Positions 17,119 through 24,794 of a stretch of DNA of 64,000 nucleotides are shown here, in pieces; within the stretch, counting starts at the first letter, position 1, and every line of letters starts with the position of its first letter. A program made the translations under genes and the position numbers. The notes beneath the pieces were generated by a model. That model made no database searches. It saw nothing but the letters and a program-made list of their open reading frames with translations, and had not been told where the DNA came from. This stretch comes from Ancylobacter sp. TS-1 (GTDB lineage: Bacteria > Pseudomonadota > Alphaproteobacteria > Rhizobiales > Xanthobacteraceae), in assembly GCF_009223885.1 (NCBI RefSeq), contig NZ_CP045144.1:1488001-1552000 (forward strand). Direction: 5' to 3'.

Positions 17119-18183
17119 CTACTTCGTCATCCCGGACGGCGCGGCACGCGCCGATCCGGGATCGCCCGCTGACGACGGCGTGGTGGACCCGTCCGAAGTC
17201 CCCTCACCCGGCCCTGCGGGCCGACCTCTCCCCGACGGGGAGAGGTGAAGCGCGCCGTCTGCTCCCTCTCCCCGCGGGGGAGAGGGTTGGGGTGAGGGGG
17301 ACGCGCCGGACATCTCGCCGCGATGGCCCTGCTCCTGCCGGGTGTTGCAGTAGTCGGTGTCCGAGCACACGAACATCCGCCCGCCCTGGTCGTCGAGGAT
17401 CACCTCGTCGAGATAGACCCCCGTCGCCGCGCAGAGCGCGCAGGGATGGGCGAAGCGCTGCACCTTGAACGGGTGGTCCTCGAAATCGAGCGAGCGCACC
17501 TTTGTGTGCGGCGGGATGGCGTAGATGCGCTTCTCGCGTCCCGCGCCGAAAAGCTGGAGCGCGGGGCAGTCGTCGAGCTTGGGATTGTCGAATTTCGGGA
17601 TCGGCGAGGGGTCCATCACATAGCGCCCCGCCACCTCGACCGGATAGGCATAGGTGGTGGCGATGTGGCCGTGCCGGGCGATGTCCTCGTAGAGCTTCAC
17701 ATGCATGAGCCCGTACTCGGCCAGCGCGTGAAGCTGGCGGGTCTCGGTCTCGCGCGGCTCGAGAAAGCGCAGCGGCTCGGGGATCGGCACCTGGTAGACG
17801 AGGATCTGGTTCTCGGTGAGCGCCGTCTCCGGCACACGGTGGCGGGTCTGGATGATGGTCGCCTCCGATGTCGAGGTCGTGGTGGCCACCCCAGCGGTCT
17901 TCTCGAAGAAGCCGCGGATCGCCACCGCGTTGGTGGTGTCGTCGGCGCCCTGGTCGATCACTTTCAGCACGTCGTCGCGGCCGAGCACGGCGGCCGTCAC
18001 CTGCACGCCGCCCGTGCCCCAGCCATAGGGCATCGGCATTTCGCGCGCCGCGAAGGGCACCTGATAGCCGGGAATGGCGATCGCCTTGAGGATCGCCCGG
18101 CGGATCATCCGCTTGGTCTGCTCGTCGAGATAGGCGAAATTATAGGTGATCTCCGGCATGCCGCCGATGGCACGGGCGTTCAT
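17119..18183 (-). CDS. phnJ: Alpha-D-ribose 1-methylphosphonate 5-phosphate C-P lyase PhnJ, with repeat-derived C-terminal extension
   Basis: 354 residues from ATG 18183, overlapping the phnI stop as ATGA. The radical-SAM C-P lyase core is complete: the four cysteines stand as C-x2-C-x21-C-x5-C (HPCALC, then FVCSDTDYC), matching the three cluster ligands and the thiyl-radical cysteine of E. coli PhnJ. It cleaves the carbon-phosphorus bond of ribose methylphosphonate phosphate, releasing the hydrocarbon. The core ends near base 17305 (about 293 residues, close to the E. coli 281). The last 61 or so residues are low-complexity Pro/Gly/Ser sequence encoded by two palindromic repeats (17200-17300 and 17126-17164), the normal stop apparently having been lost. 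The core is probably active; the tail's effect is unknown. Confidence 0.94.
   Translation of the reverse strand: MNARAIGGMPEITYNFAYLDEQTKRMIRRAILKAIAIPGYQVPFAAREMPMPYGWGTGGVQVTAAVLGRDDVLKVIDQGADDTTNAVAIRGFFEKTAGVATTTSTSEATIIQTRHRVPETALTENQILVYQVPIPEPLRFLEPRETETRQLHALAEYGLMHVKLYEDIARHGHIATTYAYPVEVAGRYVMDPSPIPKFDNPKLDDCPALQLFGAGREKRIYAIPPHTKVRSLDFEDHPFKVQRFAHPCALCAATGVYLDEVILDDQGGRMFVCSDTDYCNTRQEQGHRGEMSGASPSPQPSPPRGEGADGALHLSPSGRGRPAGPGEGTSDGSTTPSSAGDPGSARAAPSGMTK
17126..17164. repeat. Half copy of repeat family A inside the 3' end of phnJ
   Basis: GTCATCCCGG through GATCCGGGATCG: an exact 39-base reverse complement of 16267-16305. It falls inside the phnJ reading frame and supplies the last residues before the phnJ stop at 17119. 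Confidence 0.85.
17200..17300. repeat. GC-rich palindromic repeat, family C, inside the 3' end of phnJ
   Basis: Two pairs of inverted arms around CTCTCCCC and GGGGAGAGG, bounded by CCCTCACCC and GGGGTGAGGG. This composition is common to dispersed rhizobial intergenic palindromes. It is translated in frame as part of the phnJ C-terminal extension. No other complete copy was noticed in the window. Confidence 0.7.
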
Positions 18184-19307
18184 TCCGCCGCCTCCTTCAG
18201 TTCCGTGTCCCGGCGCTCCGTCTCCTGCTCGGCGCGCATCCGGCGCACGAGGTCGAGTTCGGCCTGGAAGTCCACGTAATGCGGCAGCTTGAGGTGCTCG
18301 ACGAAGCCGGTCGCCTGCACGTTGTCGCAATGGGAGAGCACGAATTCCTCGTCCTGCGCCGGGGCCCCACGCTCCTCGCCGAGTTCCTGCCAGCGCAGCG
18401 CCCGCTCGACGAGCGCCATCGACATCGCCTTGCGCTCGCACTGGCCGAAGACGAGGCCATAGCCGCGCGTGAACTGCGGCGGCGAGGTCGCCGAGCCCTT
18501 GAACTGGTTCACCGTCTGGCACTCGGTGATCTGCACCGTGCCGAGCGACACCTCGAAGCCGAGTTCGGGCGCCTCGAAGACCACGTCCACGTCGCCGAAG
18601 CGGATCTCGCCCACGAAGGGGTGCGAGCGGGCATAGCCGCGCTGGGTGGAATAGCCGAGCGCCAGCAGATAGCCCTCGTCGCCGCGCGCCAGCGCCTGAA
18701 GCCGGGTCGGGCGGTCGACGGGGAAGCTCACCGGCGCGCGGGTGAGGTCGAAGGGCTCGGAACCGTCGTCTTCCGGCGCGCCCTCGATCAGCCCCTCGCG
18801 GCCGAGCAGGTCGGTCACGCGGGGCATGGAAACGGGCGCGACGGCGTCATCGGCCTGTTTGGCCTCATCGGCCCGATCGTCCACCTCATCGGCCTGATCG
18901 GTCAGCGCCAGAGAGGTATCCAGAAGCCGGTGCGTATAGTCGAAGGTCGGGCCGAGAAGCTGCCCGCCGGGCAGGTCCTTATAGGTCGCGGAGACGCGCC
19001 GGCGCACCTGCATCCCGCCCGTGTCGAGCGGCTTCGCATAGCCGAAGCGCGGCAGTGTGGTGCGGAAGGCGCGGATGAGGAAGATCGCCTCGATCAGGTC
19101 GCCGCGCGCCTGCTTCACCGCCAGCGCCGCCAGTTCCACATCATAAAGCGACCCCTCCGCCATCACTCGGTCCACCGCGAGGGTGAGTTGCTGGGCGATC
19201 TGGTCGAGCCCGATCGAGGGAAGATCGGTATCGCCCCGCCGACGCTTGGCCAGCAGCGCATGCGCGTTGCGGATGGCCTTCTCGCCGCCCTTGGCCGCCA
19301 CATACAT
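18180..19307 (-). CDS. phnI: C-P lyase core complex subunit PhnI
   Basis: 375 residues, start MYVAAKGGEKAI, the invariant opening of PhnI. Further family segments are RRVSATYKDLPGGQLLGPTFDYT and ALGYSTQRGYARSHPFVGEIR, and EFVLSHCDNVQATGF with HYVDFQAELDLVRRMR at the end. PhnI is the nucleosidase that, with PhnG, H and J, builds methylphosphonate onto the ribose of ATP. A region around residues 130-150 is rich in Asp/Glu/Ala (DQADEVDDRADEAKQADD), a low-complexity acidic insertion. The start is four bases after the phnH stop and the stop overlaps the phnJ start, so translation is coupled. Confidence 0.95.
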   Translation of the reverse strand: MYVAAKGGEKAIRNAHALLAKRRRGDTDLPSIGLDQIAQQLTLAVDRVMAEGSLYDVELAALAVKQARGDLIEAIFLIRAFRTTLPRFGYAKPLDTGGMQVRRRVSATYKDLPGGQLLGPTFDYTHRLLDTSLALTDQADEVDDRADEAKQADDAVAPVSMPRVTDLLGREGLIEGAPEDDGSEPFDLTRAPVSFPVDRPTRLQALARGDEGYLLALGYSTQRGYARSHPFVGEIRFGDVDVVFEAPELGFEVSLGTVQITECQTVNQFKGSATSPPQFTRGYGLVFGQCERKAMSMALVERALRWQELGEERGAPAQDEEFVLSHCDNVQATGFVEHLKLPHYVDFQAELDLVRRMRAEQETERRDTELKEAAE

Positions 19308-19311
19308 CGGC

Positions 19312-19905
19312 TCAGCCCTCCCACACCGTCACGGAACGCGGCAGGCCGGCAACCCCGCCCGGCCCCACCAGAAGAAGATCGACGCCGAGCGGGAACAGCG
19401 CCCGGTTCGCCGTCATGCGCGCGGCGAAATCGGCCGGCAGCGGCGTGGCGCCGAAAGCGGTCCGCCCCTCGATGCCCGGCCCCTCCAGAAGGAGGCCGCC
19501 GGTGAAGTGCTCCACCTGCACGATCAGCGTGGCGGAGGCGTCCGGATAGTCCGGCGTGCCCTGCGCGAAGACGGCGAAGTCCGGCATGTCGGCCGGCTCG
19601 GCGATGAGCGCGAAACGCGCCTCGGCGGCCTCCTCGACAATCGTCGCGCCGGTGTGGAAGCGCAGGAATTCGGCCACCGCCGGCACGGCGGCCAGCGCGG
19701 GGTCGAGCCAGAGCGGGGTCTCGTAGTCGCACAGGGCGAGCGCCAGCGCCGCCGCCTCGGGCGAAAGCGGCGCGGGCGGGGCGAGGCCGGCATCGAGCGG
19801 CTCGACCCGGCCCGGCCGCGACAGCGCCCACATGGCGGCGCGGAAGGTAGCCTGCGACTCGAAGACAGGATCGTCGAAACCCCTGGCAAGAAGAGTGGCG
19901 GACAT
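19312..19905 (-). CDS. phnH: C-P lyase core complex subunit PhnH
   Basis: 197 residues from ATG 19905 (MSATLLARGFDDPVFESQAT), the usual PhnH opening with F-R-x-x-M (FRAAMWALSRPGR). Later DYETPLWLDP, RFHTGATI and the C-terminal FPLGVDLLLVG are family features. PhnH is a structural dimer in the PhnGHIJ core and has a degenerate PLP-transferase fold. The larger open frame upstream (to 20358) runs through phnG and is not coding. The gene starts one base after the phnG stop and ends four bases before phnI, so it sits inside a compact operon. Confidence 0.95.
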   Translation of the reverse strand: MSATLLARGFDDPVFESQATFRAAMWALSRPGRVEPLDAGLAPPAPLSPEAAALALALCDYETPLWLDPALAAVPAVAEFLRFHTGATIVEEAAEARFALIAEPADMPDFAVFAQGTPDYPDASATLIVQVEHFTGGLLLEGPGIEGRTAFGATPLPADFAARMTANRALFPLGVDLLLVGPGGVAGLPRSVTVWEG

Positions 19906-19906
19906 C

Positions 19907-20392
19907 TCAGTCCTCCCCGCGCACGAGGGTGAAGAAATCGACCTTGGTGGCCGCCGTCTCGGCGCGCAGCTGCGCCGCCTCGGCCTCCAGCCGCGCGCGG
20001 ACGGGGGCCAGCGCCGCCTCCACCGCCGGACGGCGCGCGCCGTCCTGCCAGAGCGCGTCGACGATGGCCGCCGCGCGCGCCGCCGAAGCGTCGCGCCCGA
20101 GCCGGTAGGCGAAGCCGGTGGCGCCGCCCTCCAGCCGCACCGCCGCGCGGGCGACCGTCGCCTCGCCGAGATTGAACGGCGCCCCGTCGCCGCCGGTGCG
20201 GCCGCGCAGCATGACGAGGCCGATCTCCGGCGGGCGAAGGTCGGCGGCCGCGGGCACCGGCGCCAGCCGCGCCAGCATCGCCAGCATCGCGTCGAGTTCG
20301 CCCGATTGGGCCCGCGCCAGCAGCGCCATGGCGCTCTGGCGGGCGGCATGCGGGGCATGGCCGTCAGTGGAAGGTGTCTCGGATGGCTGCAT
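19907..20392 (-). CDS. phnG: C-P lyase core complex subunit PhnG
   Basis: 161 residues from ATG 20392 (MQPSETPSTDG). A farther ATG at 20455 lies inside the presumed PhnF operator and would add 21 uncharacteristic residues, so it was not chosen. Family features: RQSAMALLARAQSGEL, IGLVMLRGRTGGDGAPFNLGEATVARAAVRL (the conserved NLGE-x-TV block), and a C-terminal KVDFFTLVRGED. Length agrees with PhnG (about 150). It is the first gene of the phn operon and faces the divergent regulator gene; the 24-base inverted repeat at 20442-20465 lies about 50 bases upstream of its start. Confidence 0.93.
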   Translation of the reverse strand: MQPSETPSTDGHAPHAARQSAMALLARAQSGELDAMLAMLARLAPVPAAADLRPPEIGLVMLRGRTGGDGAPFNLGEATVARAAVRLEGGATGFAYRLGRDASAARAAAIVDALWQDGARRPAVEAALAPVRARLEAEAAQLRAETAATKVDFFTLVRGED

Positions 20393-20441
20393 TTTGGGAT
20401 CCGCGCCCGACGGGCCGTGAAGGCCGTTTACATTTCGGCGG

Positions 20442-20465
20442 ATTTGTATATTCATCTATACAAAT
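20442..20465. promoter_or_regulatory. Putative PhnF operator between phnG and phnF
   Basis: Perfect nine-base inverted repeat ATTTGTATA and TATACAAAT around a six-base spacer, AT-rich in a GC-rich region and located between the divergent phnG and phnF genes. The inner GTATA/TATAC elements are like HutC-subfamily GntR operators. Inferred to be the site of PhnF autoregulation and phn repression. Confidence 0.8.
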
Positions 20466-20499
20466 AGGCAAGCGCAGTTTTGCAGCGGCGGTGAAACTT

Positions 20500-21276
20500 A
20501 TGAGCGAGAGCGACGACAGTGCCGTGACGGAGCCGTCCCTTCCCGCGTCCGGCGAGGATGTCGCCCGGGGTACGGGCGTCGCCCTGTGGAAGCAGATCGC
20601 CGAGCGCCTCGAGGCGGAAATCCTCGACGGCCGGCTTGCCGCCGGCGCGCGGCTGCCGACCGAGATGGAGCTTTCCGAACGCTTCGGCGTGAACCGCCAC
20701 ACGCTGCGCCGGGCGCTGGCGGAACTGGCGGAGAAACGGCTGATCGAGGCGACGCCGGGGCGCGGCACCTTCGTGCGCGAGCCGCCGATCCGCTACCCCA
20801 TCGGCCCGCGCACCCGCTTCTCCGAGATCGTCACCCGCGAGGGACGCGCCCCCAGCGGTCGCCTCACCGGCTCGCGGATCGAGCCGGCGAGCGCGGAGAT
20901 CGCCACCGCCCTCGGCCTGCCGCCCGGTACCGAGGTGCTGCGCGTCGACATCGTGCGCGAGGCCGACGGCGTGCCGCTCAATATCGGCTCGCACTGGTAC
21001 GAGGCCGCCCGCTGCCGCGACCTCGACCTCCTGGTCGCCGCCACCGGCTCGGTGACGCGGGCGCTGGAAACGCTCGGCCTCGGCGACTACCGCCGACTGG
21101 AGACCCGCATCACCGCCCGCCCCGCCGACGAGGAGGAGCGCCGCGAGCTCAGCCTGCCGGCCGGGCGCACCGTGCTGGTGGTCGACGCCATCAACGGGGA
21201 TGCGCAGCGCCGGCCGATCCAGTATTCACGAGCCCGCTTCGCCGCCGACCGCGTGCAGCTCGTGGTGAAGAACTGA
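20500..21276 (+). CDS. phnF: Phosphonate metabolism GntR/HutC-family regulator PhnF
   Basis: 258 residues from ATG 20500; the frame upstream covers the operator. The N-terminal GntR winged helix is complete (LWKQIAERLEAEILDGRLAAG, LPTEMELSERFGVNRHTLRRAL, RGTFVRE). The C-terminal UTRA ligand domain (TRFSEIVTREGRAPS, YEAARCRDLD, RRPIQYSRARFAADRVQL) assigns it to the HutC subfamily, to which PhnF belongs. It represses the divergent phn operon; the inducer is not known from sequence. Its position, 107 bases from phnG with the perfect inverted repeat between them, supports the assignment. The PPOX gene follows 24 bases downstream and may be co-transcribed. Confidence 0.92.
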   Translation: MSESDDSAVTEPSLPASGEDVARGTGVALWKQIAERLEAEILDGRLAAGARLPTEMELSERFGVNRHTLRRALAELAEKRLIEATPGRGTFVREPPIRYPIGPRTRFSEIVTREGRAPSGRLTGSRIEPASAEIATALGLPPGTEVLRVDIVREADGVPLNIGSHWYEAARCRDLDLLVAATGSVTRALETLGLGDYRRLETRITARPADEEERRELSLPAGRTVLVVDAINGDAQRRPIQYSRARFAADRVQLVVKN

Positions 21277-21300
21277 CAGGTAGACCGGACAGCAATCGCC

Positions 21301-21909
21301 ATGGCCCGCATCACCCGCCCCGAGCAACTGCGCGCGCTCTATGCCGAGCCGCGCGAGCGCAGCCGCCGCAAGGTGCTGCCGGCCATCGACCCGCATTCGC
21401 GCGCCTTCATCGGCTTCTCGCCGCTGGTCATGCTCTCCTCCATGGGGGCGGACGGGCACGCCGACGTCACCCCGCGCGGCGACGCCCCGGGCTTCGTCGT
21501 GGTCGAGGCCCCCGGCACGCTGCTTCTGCCGGACCGGCCGGGCAACAACCGGCTGGACACGCTGACCAATCTGATCGCCAATCCGGCGGTGGGCCTGCTC
21601 TTCCTCATTCCCGGCGTCGACGAGACGCTGCGGGTCAACGGACGCGCGGAGATCCGCGACGATGCCGACCTGCTGGCGCGCTTCGTCGTGAACGGCAAGG
21701 CGCCGGCCACAGTGCTGCGTATCGCGGTGGAGGAGGTCTATATCCACTGCGCCAAGGCGCTGATGCGCTCGCGTGCCTGGGACGCGGACAGCTTCCTGCC
21801 GCGCGACCGACTGCCCAGCATGGGCGAGATCATGCGCGACCAGCTCGGCATGGCCACCGCCGAAAGTCAGGCGGAGATGCTGGAGCGCTACCGCGCCACG
21901 CTCTACTGA
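21301..21909 (+). CDS. Pyridoxamine 5'-phosphate oxidase-fold FMN protein (MSMEG_1061-like)
   Basis: 202 residues, ATG 21301, following phnF closely. The split-barrel flavin-binding fold is recognisable from SPLVMLSSMGADGHADVTPRGDAPGFV, LLLPDRPGNNRLDTLTNLI, VGLLFLIPGVDETLRVNGRAEI and VYIHCAKALMRS near the C-terminus, the typical signature of MSMEG_1061-type PPOX proteins. These bind FMN (or F420 in actinobacteria) and probably reduce small molecules; no substrate is established. A phosphonate link is suggested only by proximity to phnF. It is convergent with the FMN hydroxyacid oxidase gene, six bases away. Confidence 0.88.
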   Translation: MARITRPEQLRALYAEPRERSRRKVLPAIDPHSRAFIGFSPLVMLSSMGADGHADVTPRGDAPGFVVVEAPGTLLLPDRPGNNRLDTLTNLIANPAVGLLFLIPGVDETLRVNGRAEIRDDADLLARFVVNGKAPATVLRIAVEEVYIHCAKALMRSRAWDADSFLPRDRLPSMGEIMRDQLGMATAESQAEMLERYRATLY

Positions 21910-21915
21910 GCCGCC

Positions 21916-23016
21916 TCAGCGGCCGTCCCGCCAGATCACCTGCGGCCCGATATCGGCCAGCGTGCGGCAGCCAGTGAGCACCATCGCCACCTCGAACTCG
22001 CATCGGAGAAGGTGCAACACGTGGGCGACGCCGGCGGGCCCGGCCACCGCCAGCGCGTAGAGGCAGGGCCGCCCCACCATCACCGCGCAGGCCCCGAGCG
22101 CCAGCGCCTTCAGCACGTCGGTGCCGCGCCGGATTCCCCCGTCCATCAGCACCGGCACACGGCCGGCGACCTGCCGGGCTATGAGGGGCAGGGCATCGAG
22201 GCTGGCCGGCACCGTGTCGAGCACGCGACCGCCATGGTTGGAGACGATGAGCCCGTCGGCGCCATGGGCGATGGCGAGCTCGGCATCCTGCGCCGTCATG
22301 ATGCCCTTGAGCAGGATCGGCAGGCTCGTCAGCCCGCGCAGCCGGGCGATGTCGTCCCAGCGCGCGGCGACGTCGAGGAAGCCCCGGAACATCAGGCTTT
22401 CGCCCAGCGCCGCCTCGGCGATGTGGCTCGTGTGCAGCCCGCGCGTGTTGGCGTGCTCGGAGAGCTTGGGCGCGCGGTAGCCGGCGCGCTGCTCGCGGTT
22501 GCGCAGGCTGTGCACCGGCGCGTCGACCGTCACCACCAGCGCGCCATAGCCCGCCGCCTCGGCGCGGCGCACCAGATCGGCGGTAAAGCCGCGATCGTGC
22601 TGGATGTAGAGCTGGAACCAGAGCGGCGTGCGGGCGGCCGCCGCGATCTCCTCCAGCGTGACGTCCGATTCGGTGCTCGCCACCATGCCGGCGCGCGCCC
22701 CGCCCGCCCCGACCACGGTGGCGATCTCCGCCTCCGGCACGGCCAGCCCGTGATGGGCGGTCGGCGCCACGAGGATCGGATGGGCGAACTCCTGCCCGAA
22801 CAGGGAAAGCCCGGTGCCGCCGCCGGTGAGCTCGCCGAGCACGCGCGGGGCGAGCTTCACCCGCTCGAACGCCTCGCGGTTCCAGCGGATCGTCGCCTCG
22901 TCCCCTGCCCCGCCGGCAAAATAGGCGTAGGCGGCCGGGCTGAGGCGCTCGCGCGCCAGCGCCTCATAGTCGTCCGGCGCCACCACGCCGGGCGGTATCG
23001 CGTAGTCCCTCGACAT
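21916..23016 (-). CDS. FMN-dependent alpha-hydroxyacid oxidase/dehydrogenase (lactate oxidase-like)
   Basis: 366 residues from ATG 23016 (MSRDYAIPPGVVAPDDYEAL); the frame upstream shows no family similarity. It is a TIM-barrel flavoprotein: AYAYFAGGAGDEATIRWNRE, HPILVAPTAHHGL, LKGIMTAQDAELA, then the catalytic-base block SNHGGR near residue 255, and DGGIRRGTDVLKALALGA for FMN phosphate. These enzymes oxidise L-2-hydroxyacids (lactate, glycolate, mandelate) to 2-oxoacids, giving electrons to O2 or the respiratory chain. The choice between oxidase and dehydrogenase cannot be read with confidence. It is probably monocistronic, convergent with the PPOX gene. Confidence 0.88.
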   Translation of the reverse strand: MSRDYAIPPGVVAPDDYEALARERLSPAAYAYFAGGAGDEATIRWNREAFERVKLAPRVLGELTGGGTGLSLFGQEFAHPILVAPTAHHGLAVPEAEIATVVGAGGARAGMVASTESDVTLEEIAAAARTPLWFQLYIQHDRGFTADLVRRAEAAGYGALVVTVDAPVHSLRNREQRAGYRAPKLSEHANTRGLHTSHIAEAALGESLMFRGFLDVAARWDDIARLRGLTSLPILLKGIMTAQDAELAIAHGADGLIVSNHGGRVLDTVPASLDALPLIARQVAGRVPVLMDGGIRRGTDVLKALALGACAVMVGRPCLYALAVAGPAGVAHVLHLLRCEFEVAMVLTGCRTLADIGPQVIWRDGR

Positions 23017-23209
23017 GCCGTTCCCGATGCAAGGCCCCGTGGTTCCCGGCCACGCGGCCGCGCCCTGTTCGCAGCTCCCCTGCCACTTCATAATCGCTTC
23101 CGGCTTCGCGTGCAGCATGGGGACGGACGAACGGCCCATTAACCGGGCGGTTCTATGATGCGGAAGGCGGCCTACGGGCCGCGAAGCGGGTAACGGGGAT
23201 CCGGAGCGG

Positions 23210-23806
23210 ATGGACGACGGCGAGAGCTATCGCGGCGATATGCCCGGCCTGTCGCTGCGCGACGCCCTGCGGGTGGCGCGGGTGGAGGCGGCCGAGCGCT
23301 CGGGCGTCATCGTCGAGTTGCGCGACGCCAGTCTCGCCCGCCTGTCCATGCTCAACGAACTGCTCGACCCGGTCTTCGCGGAAGTGCCGCTGGAGCATGC
23401 CGACCTGTTCGATCGCGGGCTGATGCCGGGCGAGACGCCGCGTCTCTTCGTCGACATGGTGGCCCATGTCACGCTCGGCCGCGACCGCCGGACCTTCCGC
23501 TTTCTGCAGGACACCCGCTCGGGACGCCACGTGCTGGCCGAGAGCACCAATCCGAACGACATCGTCGATGCGGTGACGCGCTACATCGCCCGCCGGCTGA
23601 TCGCCCGCGAGCAGGCGCTGGTCGCCGTCGCCCTGCCGCCGGACGCCGAGCCGCACCCGGCCCCGCACCGGCCCGCGCATGAGCCGCGGGCCACCGGCCC
23701 GGCGGGCGGGCGGCACGGGGGTATCCCCTTCGTTCTCGGCATTCTGGTCGGCGTGCTCGCCATGCTGGTGCTGGCGCTGGTCCTGCCCGAGTTCAGGCTG
23801 CGCTGA
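23210..23806 (+). CDS. Unknown conserved protein with C-terminal membrane anchor
   Basis: 198 residues, ATG 23210 after GATCCGGAGCGG, a weak ribosome site. I do not recognise the family. The first 135 residues are a soluble mixed alpha/beta region (ELRDASLARLSMLNELLDPVF, PRLFVDMVAHVTLGRDRRTFRFL, TRYIARRLIAREQALVAV). A Pro/His/Gly-rich linker (about 145-170, with repeated PHPAPHRP-type residues) then leads to one strong TM helix (GIPFVLGILVGVLAMLVLAL) and a short tail, so the N-terminal domain is probably cytosolic. The 3' end overlaps the 3' end of the convergent metallophosphoesterase by 14 bases. Function unknown. Confidence 0.75.
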   Translation: MDDGESYRGDMPGLSLRDALRVARVEAAERSGVIVELRDASLARLSMLNELLDPVFAEVPLEHADLFDRGLMPGETPRLFVDMVAHVTLGRDRRTFRFLQDTRSGRHVLAESTNPNDIVDAVTRYIARRLIAREQALVAVALPPDAEPHPAPHRPAHEPRATGPAGGRHGGIPFVLGILVGVLAMLVLALVLPEFRLR

Positions 23807-24722
23807 AGCCCTGCGAGAGCACGCGCACCGTGCGCGTCGCCACGCCCGCGTCGCCGCTCTGGAAGCCGCGCGCCTCCAGCGTGCAGCGCCAGGGGAAGGA
23901 CGCGTCCGCCACCCGCTCGATGCGGTAGAGATGATACCCACCCGGCCAGTGGCGGTCCTCCGGTCCGGCGGCGAAGGACGGCGCCTCGACGACCGGGATG
24001 AGGCCGGAATTCGGCCCCGGGATCATCTCCACCATCGGCACGTGATCATGGCCGCAGATCACCAGCTCGGCGCCGTGGCGCGCCAGCAGGGCGCGCACCG
24101 CCTCCTCGTCGATCAGCCGCTTATGGGCGGAGCGATGGCCGCAGGGCGGGTGATGGATCAGCACGACGCGGAACAGCCCTTCCGCCGCCAGCCCGTCCAG
24201 CACATGGCCGAGCCGCTCGCGCTGGTCGCGCCCGACCTTGCCGGTCGCCATGAAGGGATGGGTGGGAACCGCGCTGGAGACCCCGACCAGCGCCACCCCG
24301 CCGCGACGGCGCACGAAGGGAAAGGCGCTGGCGTCGGTGACGTCGCCGTTCACGCCGTCGCCGCGCATATAGTCGCCCCAGTTGAGCAGCGAGTGATGGG
24401 CGGTCGAGCGCACATAGGCATCGTGGTTGCCGGGCACGACGGTCACGTCCTGCCCCTCGCCCAGCGATTTCAGGAAATTGAGGCCGGTGGCGAACTCGGC
24501 GGCGAGGCCGACATTCACCAGATCGCCCGTCACCGCGATGTGGTCGGGCGCCATCGCCTTGATGTCGGCCACCAGCAGGTCGATCGTGGCAATGGAGAAT
24601 CGGTGCTGGCGCCCGCGCCGCCAGTTGAGCACGCCAAGCGCCCTCTTGCCGGCGAGCTCGGCGAAGCGCGCGCGGGGGAGAGGTCCCAGATGGGCGTCGG
24701 TGACATGGGCGAGGACAAACAC
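23793..24722 (-). CDS. Calcineurin-like metallophosphoesterase
   Basis: 309 residues from GTG 24722, chosen because AAGGA stands about six bases upstream and the first conserved strand (FVLAHVTDAHLG) follows directly. The long open frame extending to 25346 runs antisense to the NUDIX gene and is not coding. All metal-binding motifs are present: DAH, TGDLVN, PGNHDAY and ICGHDHVP. The layout resembles class III cyclic nucleotide phosphodiesterases and related 3',5'-cAMP or UDP-sugar hydrolases, but the substrate is not decidable. It is cytosolic, divergent from the NUDIX gene whose start lies only 72 bases away, and overlaps the unknown membrane protein tail to tail. Confidence 0.87.
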   Translation of the reverse strand: MFVLAHVTDAHLGPLPRARFAELAGKRALGVLNWRRGRQHRFSIATIDLLVADIKAMAPDHIAVTGDLVNVGLAAEFATGLNFLKSLGEGQDVTVVPGNHDAYVRSTAHHSLLNWGDYMRGDGVNGDVTDASAFPFVRRRGGVALVGVSSAVPTHPFMATGKVGRDQRERLGHVLDGLAAEGLFRVVLIHHPPCGHRSAHKRLIDEEAVRALLARHGAELVICGHDHVPMVEMIPGPNSGLIPVVEAPSFAAGPEDRHWPGGYHLYRIERVADASFPWRCTLEARGFQSGDAGVATRTVRVLSQGFSAA

Positions 24723-24794
24723 GGGGGCTTCCTTACCAGCCCCGGACGGGGGAAGGAAGGCGCGAGGGCCGAGCCCGGCAGCCTGCCCACCCCG

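Noticed and set aside
20393..20455. Longer start of phnG at 20455
   Set aside because: It would start within the inverted-repeat operator and add residues unlike PhnG.
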